A DNA stretch of 64,000 bases, taken from NCBI GenBank assembly GCA_036877525.1, contig JAZGTH010000087.1:2860001-2924000 (forward strand), in the 5' to 3' direction. This document shows positions 23,791 through 33,260 of this stretch, piece after piece (position 1 is the stretch's first letter; every line of letters starts with the position of its first letter). This DNA is from Chromobotia macracanthus. Lineage: Eukaryota > Chordata > Actinopteri > Cypriniformes > Botiidae. The position numbers were made by a program, and so were the translations under genes. The notes under the pieces are model-generated. The model did not search any database. It was not told the origin of the DNA and saw nothing but the letters and a program-made list of their open reading frames with translations.

Positions 23791-23995
23791 TTACCATGGT
23801 TTTACTACAGTAAAAGTGTAGTAACCATGTTTTTTGGTGTAATGATTCATTTATATAACCACAGTTTTATTACAAATGCCATGGTAAAACTATGGTTGCT
23901 GTAACAAAACCATGGTTAATTTGTGGTTACCATTGTTTAACTAGAGTAACCATGTTTTTTTGGTGTAAACTGTAGTAAAACTATAGCTGATTTTC
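23791..23995. mobile_element. Mosaic ACCATGGTT / GTAGTAAAACT element (MITE-like)
   Basis: The ends carry TTTTACTACAGT (23800-23811) and its inverted copy ACTGTAGTAAAA (23969-23980). Internally, GTAACCATGTTTTTTGGTGT occurs as a direct repeat at 23821-23840 and again at 23946-23966 with one extra T. Many ACCATGG/CCATGGTT cores alternate with it in both orientations. This structure suggests a small non-autonomous DNA transposon with subterminal repeats. No coding capacity. Confidence 0.65.
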
Positions 23996-25394
23996 TTAAA
24001 GGGACAATCTAATATTATTAGTGGATACTGTTTTTTATAAATACAGTACACTTTAGTATTCCATGAGCTTTGTTTCTGTAAGAACAAATAGATATGTTTG
24101 GTAAACTATAATCTAACATATATGCTAAAACTAATGTAGTATGAGAAGTAGGTAGTTGTAAAGACATCAGTATCATCTGTATCCTCCTTTAAAACTGTGA
24201 TTTTAGCTTGTGCCTCCTCAGGGTGTCTTTGAACTATTTTGAATGACCAGAAGTGTTGCATCTCAGCTGTGTCCCACATTTTCTGTGCAAACCTATTTTG
24301 CCTTTAAAAAAAGAACAAAACAGCATTTTGAAAAAGTTTTTTTTCTATTTTCTTAAGTAAATCATTTGAAAACTTCGTTAGCTAAATGTACATATGCAGA
24401 ACTGTGTGTCTGAAGTAAAAGGATTAAAACGCTGACTCAGAAACACTTCATGCTAAATGCATCTTCAAAAACAACCCTGATAACAAATAAGAAACCTTGA
24501 TAATAAATGGAATATTGATGAAGGTCATGAAGGACTTTAGTTACTTACTGCAAAGTATACGATTTTTGCATATGTTTATTGATAAGTTTCTATGAGGAGT
24601 GTGGCAGTAAATTTAATTTGAGGTTTAAAAGTACAAAGAACTGTTTTATAATTCATGGACTTTTCTATGAAAAGATCTCCATCAAACTCTGTATTTTATT
24701 TTCTACTTCCTCAGCAAGAAAACATGAAATATTAAACAAAGGTTGTGTGTGTGTGTGTGTGTGTGTATGTAATACATTAACATCCCTGCACCCCTTTTTG
24801 ACAGCAGATTAATGTAGAGGGCGTTTATATTCCTCAAATCCCAAAATAAACCCAAACACAAAAATATAAACATAAACAACAACAAATCCCTGGCAACAGT
24901 TCTTTACTCACAATAACAGAGAAAGGAGGAGAGAAGCTATGCCAATATTCTTCTCTCTTTTCTAAACTAGTGCATTTTTATTTATTTAAATCATTATCTT
25001 TATTCATCATACTTTATTAAAAACTACACTCATCCATACATCCATTCTCTGTACTGATTATCCCTACTAGAGTCAGCAGGAGTGCCTCAAAAATACATTT
25101 ATGAAGTATTCTTTTAAAGAATAGAATAGAAATGTCCACCAAATGAAAGTCAGTATGGGACGGATATCCTCATCATGCATTAAGCCATTTTGGTGCCATG
25201 CGACAAGAAAACCATAAAACAGGAAGTGATGTCACACAGTTAATCCTCATGATTGGGTCAACATCAGTAAGACTCTTAATAATCTGATATTTTAACCAGA
25301 ACACCAGTCACTGAATCATTTTTAACATCCGTCACCAAATCATTGAAGCCACTAAATCAACATTTTTGTCGAACATGCATAAAAAGATTACATG
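23996..25394. other. Spacer with microsatellite, no gene seen
   Basis: TTAAAGGGACAAT at 23997-24009 resembles the left end of the MITE at 46762 but has no matching body. (TG)n lies at 24744-24766. CATCCATACATCC and TACTGATTATCCCTACTAGAG at 25030-25072 resemble the 3' tail of the SINE at 55955-56185. Confidence 0.4.
24744..24766. repeat. (TG)n microsatellite
   Basis: Pure GT run followed by TATGT. Confidence 0.95.
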
Positions 25395-25450
25395 TTCATC
25401 TATTCATTTAGCAGATACTGTCATTTAAAGTAACTTACAAATGAGGGAGC
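25395..25450 (-). mobile_element. SINE 3' tail fragment
   Basis: TATTCATTTAGCAGATACTG...AAAGTAACTTACAAATGA corresponds to the 3' tail (minus-strand reading ..TAAGT.ACTTTA..) seen also at 45590-45672 and in decayed form at 56465-56500. The tRNA-like head is missing. Confidence 0.5.
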
Positions 25451-26710
25451 ATTTAGTTGTTTTAAGAGCCAATAATAAGCACAGTCTACAAGGCTATATA
25501 TACAAGTAGGAATAGAGTTGAAGCTAGGGACAGCTGAAACAAACCTTACAAGGTTAAACAAAGTTAAACAGTGGAAAAGTTCAGGATTAGTCAAGTGTAT
25601 ATGGAACGTGTGCTTTCAGTTGTTCCTTGAAGGTCATATATTTCCAGGAACATGGTCCATCCCTATTCATCACGTACCCTGTTTTATTTACCCTCGGCTT
25701 TGGGAATGTTGTAATTTCTGAGTATTCCTGACAAATATCTGCTGACACTTGAGTTTTGAAAGTGAGAGAGAAGGAGGGGGCAGGATGTGTAAGTGAATTT
25801 ATTGGGCAACATTGGAGTGAGAAACTAATAATGATGACTGTTTGTTGAAAAACCCAGAGGAAATCATTCTGCTTCACCAAACGCCAATCCAGCCAGTAAT
25901 ATGAGCATCTGGGTCCTACACGACCCTGACCAGCCCATATCAGCACTAATGCAGTCCTGGATTCTGACAAAACCACTGATATAAGGCTATGTGAGTCAAA
26001 ATATCACTGTTACTCTTTCCTTCATATTCTGTTCATCTGCTCTTCCTTCCCCTGCGCTATAAACAGGATGTCACGTGACCTGCTCTGGATACTATGTGTC
26101 ATGGGAGCAAAAGGTCATCCAGCTGCTGTCATGTGGATGAGAGAACGGAAGAAAGTGTTTTGATGAATATGTATCAGTTTAAGCATGCGCAGGGGCATCG
26201 TCTGCATGCAAATACGCTTGTGCTTGCATCAGAATGCATGTTCGAGTCTCTTATAAGCTTCAGGGTCAGTGTGTGGGCAGCGTATCGCCGAGGAACACAC
26301 CAGGCAAGCTTCAGGTCTCTCTCTCTTTTTCATCTCTGCTCTTCATTTTTCTCCTCTCTTTGAAGTAGCCTGAGGTTACTGTGCACTCATCTCTCGCGTT
26401 GGCCTTTCACTTATTTATGTATTGGTGAACTGAAGTGAGGTTCAGTTCATGTCTTGTGATCTCAAAGCCACGGTATACTTTGTACTGCGCCAGACTGGTC
26501 AAAATGTCCTAAATCACTGGCGCTTTGCTCCCATCACAGTGAGAGAGAAAAAAACAGCTATCGCTGTCTCCATGTGACTTGCTTTGAGTCCCTGGGTTCA
26601 GTTGAGGGGGATTTGTGGGCATATGTTGTATCTCAGCTAGTATTTCCCATAAGCCCACTTTAAATTGAGCTGTGACACATAATGTGTTGATTTCATAACT
26701 GTGCTAAAAA
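25451..26710. other. Spacer, no gene seen
   Basis: The 129-codon minus-strand frame at 25587-25976 shows no domain and ordinary non-coding composition. A perfect GTCACGTGAC E-box palindrome lies at 26070-26079. 26130-26400 has modest CpG content. Confidence 0.4.
26070..26079. promoter_or_regulatory. GTCACGTGAC E-box palindrome
   Basis: A ten-base perfect palindrome matching the USF/MITF/TFE-type E-box consensus (GTCACGTGAC). Motif only; no promoter is evident nearby. Confidence 0.2.
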
Positions 26711-26882
26711 GACCATCTTAGACCAGTTTAATGTGGTTTGCTGGTTTTAGCAGGTTTCAGCTGGTTTCGCAGACTGGTAAGGCTGTTTTTTTCTGATAGA
26801 TCAACCTTTCAACCTGACAACCTCTATCCAAAACCCCTATCCAGGCGGGAGACCATCTTACCACCATAGGCTGGTTTAGGCT
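26711..26882. mobile_element. GCTGGTTT/GACCATCTTA repeat
   Basis: GACCATCTTA occurs at 26711-26720 and again at 26851-26860, with GACCAG, GCTGGTTTTAGC, CAGCTGGTTTCGC and GGCTGGTTTAGG between and after. Shares building blocks with 9950-10115 and 38931-38998. This fits a known style of cyprinid palindromic repeat; family unassigned. Confidence 0.5.
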
Positions 26883-27039
26883 GCAATTTCTGCAGACAAT
26901 AAATGAATGATGCATTTAAACATGAAATACATTGTTATTAAAAGTTAAAGATATATAATTTAGCCTGCAGTGCTTTTATTCTATAGCCTACATTGACAAA
27001 AATGATGGCTGGCATTTAATAACTATGCAGGCTGAATGA

Positions 27040-27310
27040 GAGGGTGCAAAATGGCAGATGGGCATGTCAGGTGACAAAACATTTTCAACAGTGTGGTTGT
27101 ATGCAGGAGATCAGTGCTGCATACAACCACAGCAAAGAGCTGTGATTGGTTGATTATCCTGTCGATGCAATAGTCCCGCCCCTTCTTCAGGCAACAGGTC
27201 TGCAATCAGCCTGAATCAGTCAAACTGGTGGAAGTGAAAGAACTAATTACAGAGTGAACTCGCCTACTCGAACAATCACCACTTTAATGTCACGTCTAAA
27301 CTGAAAAAGG
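27040..27310 (+). repeat. Dispersed repeat with internal hairpin, copy 1
   Basis: Aligns with 61335-61500: GTGATTGGTTGAT.ATCCTGTCGATG with TTCATTGGCTGATTTTTCTGTCAATG, then GTCAAACTGG(T/C)GGAA, AATTACAGAGTGAAC / AATTACAAAGTGAAC, CCTACTCGAACAATCACCAC / CCTGCCTGGAAACCACCAC, and GTCACGTCT / GTCACATCT. This copy alone contains the extra hairpin at 27092-27131. Element class unknown. Confidence 0.55.
27092..27131. repeat. 15-bp perfect hairpin, 10-base loop
   Basis: TGTGGTTGTATGCAG (27092-27106) and CTGCATACAACCACA (27117-27131) are exact reverse complements. It lies where this repeat copy is longer than its partner at 61335-61500. Confidence 0.9.
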
Positions 27311-27412
27311 ATCTGTGAGAGCACTGGTTAGTGAATTAAAGTTGCAACTTCATGCCTAAGCTAATATTGACACCTGCAGCGTTTAAAGGGGTTTTCATGA
27401 CTGATGGAATGT

Positions 27413-27437
27413 ATAATAATAATAATAATAATAATAA
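27413..27437. repeat. (AAT)n microsatellite
   Basis: ATA/AAT trinucleotide run. Confidence 0.95.
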
Positions 27438-28387
27438 ATACTGTTAGTAGTAATAAGTAAAAACTACAAGAATGCTTATGCATCTATGTTTACTGTATTA
27501 TTTCTAAAGCAGTGATAAAACTGTTGCATAAACATGATGAGATATGATGTAACTTTTACTAAACAATATAACAACATAAACTGATAAATGGAAATGAAGC
27601 ATAAATGTTTCTGAAGACTGCCTGCTAGCTAGTTGTTATTGTGTGCGTTTGTGAAATCATATTGCAAAAAAGATTTATGGTTACGTCTTTGGGTTTGCAA
27701 GTGAACCAAATTAGTGTCAGTGAGGCGCAGCAACTAAAGCACTTATTCTGGTGGAGTTTGTCACAATTGTGAAGGAACGTCTAAAGAACGTATAAAGCCA
27801 TGGTTTGTGTGTGTGGGTTTTTTCTTTTTAGGCTTTGTACAGTAATTCTGTCAACATTGTCTTTACCCTATTGGAGGACACTTTTATGATTTAAAATACC
27901 TCCTGTGGTGACAGTCAAGTTTTGAATTGTTTATATGTAAATTTGGTGTTTTTAAATATGCTTTTAGATAAACCATGTGCAAACTCTTCAGTCAACACCA
28001 TTTTTTCCCCTTAAAACTGCAGTTTACCCTTAACAGTCTCAAAAACAGTTTCCTACTTTACACGAATGTGTAACCAATCACGTCAACGACTGGACCGAGT
28101 GGATCAGATAGTCTGAGCTGCTGTGATAGAGAGGAGGCGGGGACTAATTCGCATATTCATGGTTCCGCATATATTACATGAGGCAGGGGTGTAGTTAACT
28201 TTAAGCTATTTTAAGGCATGAAGAAATTATTTTCACAGGAAATGTTTTAAAAACGTTTAAACATGTCATTTTAATGATCAAAGATGAGTTTTAAGGGCAA
28301 AATGATCTCTTATGGGGGATTTTGAAATATCATTTTCAATATAAGGAAAGTGAATGCTGGCTGGGCCTGCCAATATTAAAAATGGCA

Positions 28388-28408
28388 AAAATAAATAAAT
28401 AAATAAAT
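28388..28408. repeat. (AAAT)n microsatellite
   Basis: AAAT tetranucleotide run in an AT-rich setting. Confidence 0.9.
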
Positions 28409-30439
28409 GTCTCATAAAAGCAATCTCTACTTTTTGTGCACTATATTGATGCTGTAAGTCTTCCAAAGCCATGTGATATTTTGTCTGAGGAGCAGGTTGA
28501 AATTTAGGTTGCTATGTACTGAAAAACTTCTACACATCTGCATTAGCTCTCCTCTGTGTGTCCATGAGGGAAGCAATGTCCAGTTTGCATTTGAAAAAGT
28601 ATTTTGGTATTTAAGTTAACTTATTTAACTGATATATACCGTTGACACGTGTAATACACAAAGAGAGAGAGAGAGATTAAACTTTGGTAAAACTATGTTT
28701 TGCAAACTGCTAAATTATCACCTTTCTATACAGCAGCTTTAAAATATTTAGTTAACACTTTGTTTGTCAATTAATTAGTGAGTTTTATTTTCAGTTGTAG
28801 GGAACTAACATGCATGCTTGATAACAGAGTTGACAATGAGTTAATGCTGAAAACAATATTCCAGGTATACATGTTGATTAAAGCTCATTATATGCTAAAA
28901 TACCAACTTAAAATCAAATGCGATTAGCAGAGAAATAAAAACTATACTATATTACTATAACTATACTATACTACAATATGTACTACATTATTACTGTATG
29001 CATTATTATAAAAAATGCACTATATAATATATAATGTATTACATAACTTACATTGCTAAAACCCATTTAAAAGCTCTGACAGACTGTAGTCTGTAGAAAC
29101 ATTAATTTCTACTGAGGTTCAAATATAAATCATTAATAGTCACAAACATCTATTATTCAGTTCAAAGAAATTCACGATTTTATACTGTCATTAATTTTGA
29201 GTAAAACCTTTTTTTGCCACTTCACTGTCAGAAACATTTGTGTGTATTTCAAATGATGATGGGAGCATGTTTCCTGGAACCATTTCAAAAGCACCAAATC
29301 AACCTTTTCTAAACATAGACATGAAGTTTTTTAATGCAGTTCTTGGAACAAGCACTGAAATTCAAAAACTTGTATCTTGCTAACTAATGGTTCAAATCGT
29401 GGGGTGGCTGTTGTTCTCTGACGTGAAAGGTTAGGTGACGTGACGACTCCACGAGAGATGTAGACTAACCTCTTCACAGAACTGTGCTCATCTCTACCAG
29501 TGTAGTCTGAACACACCTGTAGGCAGTCAGCAAATGGAGCAATCGTTAATGCAGACATAACCTCACATGACCTATAATGCACACCTCAATATTTTCCACA
29601 TTTAAATGATTGTTATGTTCCATAGTCGTGTGATTGTTTGATTTAAAAGAAATATAATTGTACACAGAGAAAGACAACAAAATGTACCTGATTTTGATTG
29701 TGCAGGAACAGCCCTAATTGACTTAATTAAAATTGTGGTATTAAAATGAAATGCCATGTATACTGTAGGTATTTTAAAGATCAGACTCTGAATATCTGAA
29801 TCACAGTGCTGAGAGTGATGGTGTAAGGTCTACCATATCCTACACAGCCAAGCCCTTGAGAGATTCTACACTGTGCCAAATCACATTTAGCACAGAAATT
29901 CTGGTTATGTTCGCAAAACAGTATTTGATTTGCATAATTCATTTTGTGAACCATGAGCTAAAACAACGCATATGGTGTGTGCAAATAAACAACACTATTA
30001 GTGGCCATAGTTCGTTCTCAATGAATTTCTCTCTGAATGTTAATGGAACACACATATTGAAGAACCAGCAATGCTATTAAGACATATCACATATTAAACA
30101 TAGATATTCTTCACAAAAGAGTATATTATGCAGTGAACTGACCAATTATGCGCTAGCAGGTTCTTCTCTTAAGCAAAAATGACAATCTGAATGGCTCTAT
30201 AAACCTTCCACAACCATCTGAAAACGGAGTTCCACCTACATAATGAGCTGCTAGAGTGGAAATGCTTTTCTCTGTAAGTCCAGTGACATTTGAAAAGGGC
30301 TGTACTGCCGTCTGTCTCCACATGACTGGGTTTTAGGCCCTACATTTTCTTTTTTTCAGGTATTTCAGTCAAGCTGATTCTTTGATCTGTTTAGCCTGCT
30401 TTCTTTTCTGATTGACAGCACAACTTTTTCTTCCTTAAT

Positions 30440-30840
30440 GGTCCTAACAAGGAAAAAAGTTTTTGTTTTCAGTCACGACGTCGAGATTAACGAAGACACC
30501 AATCAAAGAGCGGTAACCAATCTGCAAATTCCGTAAATAAGCCTTTGGTTTTGATCCGGGCACAAATGAGCGCTGCGCTCGAGGTTCGTAGCGAGTGAGA
30601 GACCCTCGCTGATGTGGCCCCCGTCTCCCTGCGCTTTGACGGGCTTTTGAGGCTGGGAGTTGGTCTAAGCCAGTATTTTACTGGGTTGAGCTGTCGCGAT
30701 GACATTCTGCAGATCAATGCTGCGTCTGAGCTGATGTGAGACTGTTGTATCTTTTCTCCAGGCAGCATTAAGATGACAACACAACAGCTGCCTTTGAGTT
30801 TGTGTCACTCTTGCTTGGCTGATCAAAGCCCCAGGCTTCC
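30440..30840. promoter_or_regulatory. CpG-retaining candidate CNE with TCF-like motifs
   Basis: 30470-30700 is rich in CpG (CACGACGTCGAG, GAGCGCTGCGCTCGAGG, GTAGCGAG, GTCGCGATG) compared with surroundings. ATCAAAG occurs at about 30502-30508 and TGATCAAAG at 30820-30828. A polypyrimidine-AG acceptor-like TCTTTTCTCCAG/GCAGC occurs near 30750-30765. It may be an enhancer, an orphan CpG island or a non-coding exon; the sequence does not decide. Confidence 0.3.
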
Positions 30841-30844
30841 CTTT

Positions 30845-30864
30845 CTCTCTCTCTCTCTCTCTCT
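30845..30864. repeat. (TC)n microsatellite
   Basis: Pure TC run. The serine/leucine repeat in overlapping frames on both strands is its translation. Confidence 0.95.
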
Positions 30865-30982
30865 GTCTTTGGCATCTTCTAAACACTGTAATATTCTTAT
30901 CCCCTCTGGGAGAACAGCTTTCAGGCAGAAAGTAGCGTGTTTGAGAGGGCTATCACTTTTTTTGCCGATAACCCACAGAGTT

Positions 30983-30994
30983 GGGGGGGGGGGG
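30983..30994. repeat. G12 homopolymer
   Basis: Twelve consecutive G. Length may be unreliable in sequencing or assembly. Confidence 0.9.
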
Positions 30995-31129
30995 CTGAGT
31001 CGTCGAAGTGAAAATGAATTCATGTAAAATCGCCCAACAGGCCTCGCTTTTAACTTCTAATAGGAAGATCAAACGTCTACTGCTCTTTCTCTCACCCCTC
31101 TCCTCTCCTCTGCCCGTTCGTCTTGCCTT

Positions 31130-31560
31130 CAGATAAGTCATAAATTAAGATTATGGGCTGAGTTTTAATTAACTCCAAAAATCCTCACTTCTGCCCTGCT
31201 CACTCCAATTTTCACCACATGTACAGCATAGTCAAATAAGCCTCCCTCTCTCCTACTTATTCTGCATGTCACTCATCCCGGACTGATGGAGCGTCATCGA
31301 TTATGCATGTCAGCACGTGATTGCACGTCCTCGCGAAAGCGAAGATCTTATCGCAGCGTTGAGATGTCCATTAATTTAAAGCTATGAGACAGGCGGTTAC
31401 AGTGAATTTGCGCTGTAATACAGCCGCAACATCAGTCATTAACTCATTGATTTCCACACTGCTGCAACTGCTGTTTTTAGACTCACATTAAACAGATCCA
31501 CTCCTTTTAAATCTGTCAGGAATCAGCACTAATAAGAGGGGAAGGCTTCAAATAAAAGCC
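31130..31560. promoter_or_regulatory. Candidate CNE with E-box and homeodomain motifs
   Basis: Complex sequence with retained CpGs (CACGTCCTCGCGAAAGCGAAG, described at 31325-31345), no repeats and no open frame. Homeodomain-like TTTTAATTAACTCC at about 31164, TCATTAACTCATTGATT at about 31436-31452, CCATTAATTTAAAG at about 31369, and E-box GCACGTGA at 31313-31320. This is typical enhancer texture for developmental genes. Conservation untested. Confidence 0.35.
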
Positions 31561-32699
31561 CATTTTCAGAAGACTGAGCTGCAATACATAAGAAATACTG
31601 AATCCCAAGCACTACTAATGGACGTCTATATGACACATCTCAGTTTCATCGGAGACTTAAACTTATGACCTATGGATTTAGAAGCAGCTCCGGTGAAAGC
31701 TAGACTTTTTAAGTATGGTCGACACTGCAGCTTATTCTGGCCAAGCTTAAGCAGGAAAAGGCTGTCTGACGGACACAAAATTCACAAATGAGATAATTTA
31801 ATTGCAAATCTGCTAAAAGCCTGATTCCTAGATTTTTCTCAAATGTTTCCTCAAAAGTTTAAAAAAATATCTTAGCCAATGTCTCAAACTGTGATCAGAA
31901 CGACACCAATGTTGGCAATTAATAATCAGACATTTAAATAGCTCTCTGTCTCTTTCTCAATTGTGTAAAATCAGCCAGGATATATAGTGTAAAATTGGAT
32001 TAAAGCTGACCATTTTTGTGCACAACATGCATCACACAGTGAATGAGTGGTCTGTGGTTCTGCCAACTGATGCTGAGACTAGCCGAAAGCTGACTGTCCA
32101 TCTCACTATGCAAAGTGCTTTGTGATTCTCAACAGTACTGTGTTTACCTCATCTCATGCTGATGTACTGTTGCTGTCAAACTAACTTCAATCCATTAAAC
32201 CTCTTAGTCCATAAACGTAACAGCTGAGAAGCCAGAAGGAAGAGTGCTGATGAAGTGTGCTGAGCTCAAATTGCCATCATTTGCTTTGAAAGCCACTGAA
32301 TGGTGAGATGATATGGCTAATCCGTCCTTCGATATGAGCAAATGTTTAACAGCTGTGATGTGTTGATTATAGCTGTGCGTTATCTCATTCGTCTTATTGT
32401 AAATATCCATGTATGTCCACGCATCTTCAGAAGATGCTTTTGCCAGGATGTAGTTTAGCAGAAGATCCACTTTGGTTAATTAGAGATGGCCACAAGAGCC
32501 TTTTAATCAGCAGAACTGAACAGTGCCAGTCAAGTCTCCAGTCAATTATACTGTAGCATGCTACGAGTGCGTGTTGACTTCATGCATAGGTGCATGTGTG
32601 TTTGGACAACCTTCTCTATTCAGCAACAGTGTAACCAAATATGGATTAAAATGAACTAGTAGATGAAGAGAACAATGACATCATCAACAAAGGGCTTGT
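31561..32699. other. Complex spacer, no gene seen
   Basis: No repeats or convincing frames. 32204-32470 is open on the minus strand for 88 codons without recognisable features. Some of this may extend the flanking candidate CNEs. Confidence 0.35.
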
Positions 32700-33260
32700 T
32701 GAAGGCCTGGCACACCTCTCCAAATTCATTAAACGGTTGCGCCTGTCAGATACGCTGCTCTTCTTCTTCTTGTACCTCTGTACTCTAGAAATTTGTTTAT
32801 ATAGCCTGTTCGCATTCGGAGCAGAAAGTAAAATCGGTTGCTAGGAGATGACAGGATTTGCTTAAAAGCATTCAACATCACTCCAATTTAAATGGTGACT
32901 GTGAAACATGTGTCGGTGCAAATCTTTGAGTCGGGTGAAAACGCAGCATGCACAAATAAATGCTAATTTCACATAAGAGAAAATCCTGAATCATATTCAG
33001 GATTTTTAGCTCTCAGAACTTTAAAATCCCGATAGCTAGAGCTGCCTTGCGTTACGCAGCCACAAAAGCGTAAAGTGCTCTGCTATCTCCGATCGCTTGT
33101 TTGTGTACATGTCTATTAATTTGGCATTAATAAATCTTGGCATTACGCTAGCGTGGAAAACAATTAAAATCTTATCGTGCTACTCTCAGAGGGGCACAAA
33201 GCATGACTGTTAGACTGCGATCCTGCTGTTAAGAAGAAAACAGATGAGCTTCGTTCATGG
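32700..33260. promoter_or_regulatory. Candidate CNE cluster with internal hairpin
   Basis: Long repeat-free segment with scattered CpGs (GGTTGCGCCTGTCAGATACG region, TTGCGTTACGCAGCC, ATCTCCGATCGC, TTACGCTAGCGTGG). It contains the POU-octamer variant ATGCTAAT (32960-32967), ATTAATAAATC/CATTAAT homeodomain cores and a perfect 12-bp hairpin at 32980-33006. No open frame. Likely regulatory by texture; unproven. Confidence 0.35.
32980..33006. repeat. 12-bp perfect hairpin, 3-base loop
   Basis: AAAATCCTGAAT (32980-32991), CAT, ATTCAGGATTTT (32995-33006). It lies inside a candidate CNE. Confidence 0.9.

Larger units (their letters stand above)
27311..30439. other. AT-rich spacer with microsatellites, no gene seen
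   Basis: (AAT)n at 27413-27437 and (AAAT)n at 28388-28408. 28040-28340 looks like a decayed interspersed repeat, but no second copy in the window proves it. 28943-29045 is low-complexity TATAC/TACTATA sequence. Short AG tract at 28661-28675. No frame of interest. Confidence 0.4.

Noticed and set aside
7965..32850. Identical GTTGCTAGGAGATG at 7965-7978 and 32837-32850, considered as a shared RFX-type site
   Set aside because: It fits only an RFX half-site, and shared 14-mers are expected by chance several times in a window of this length.
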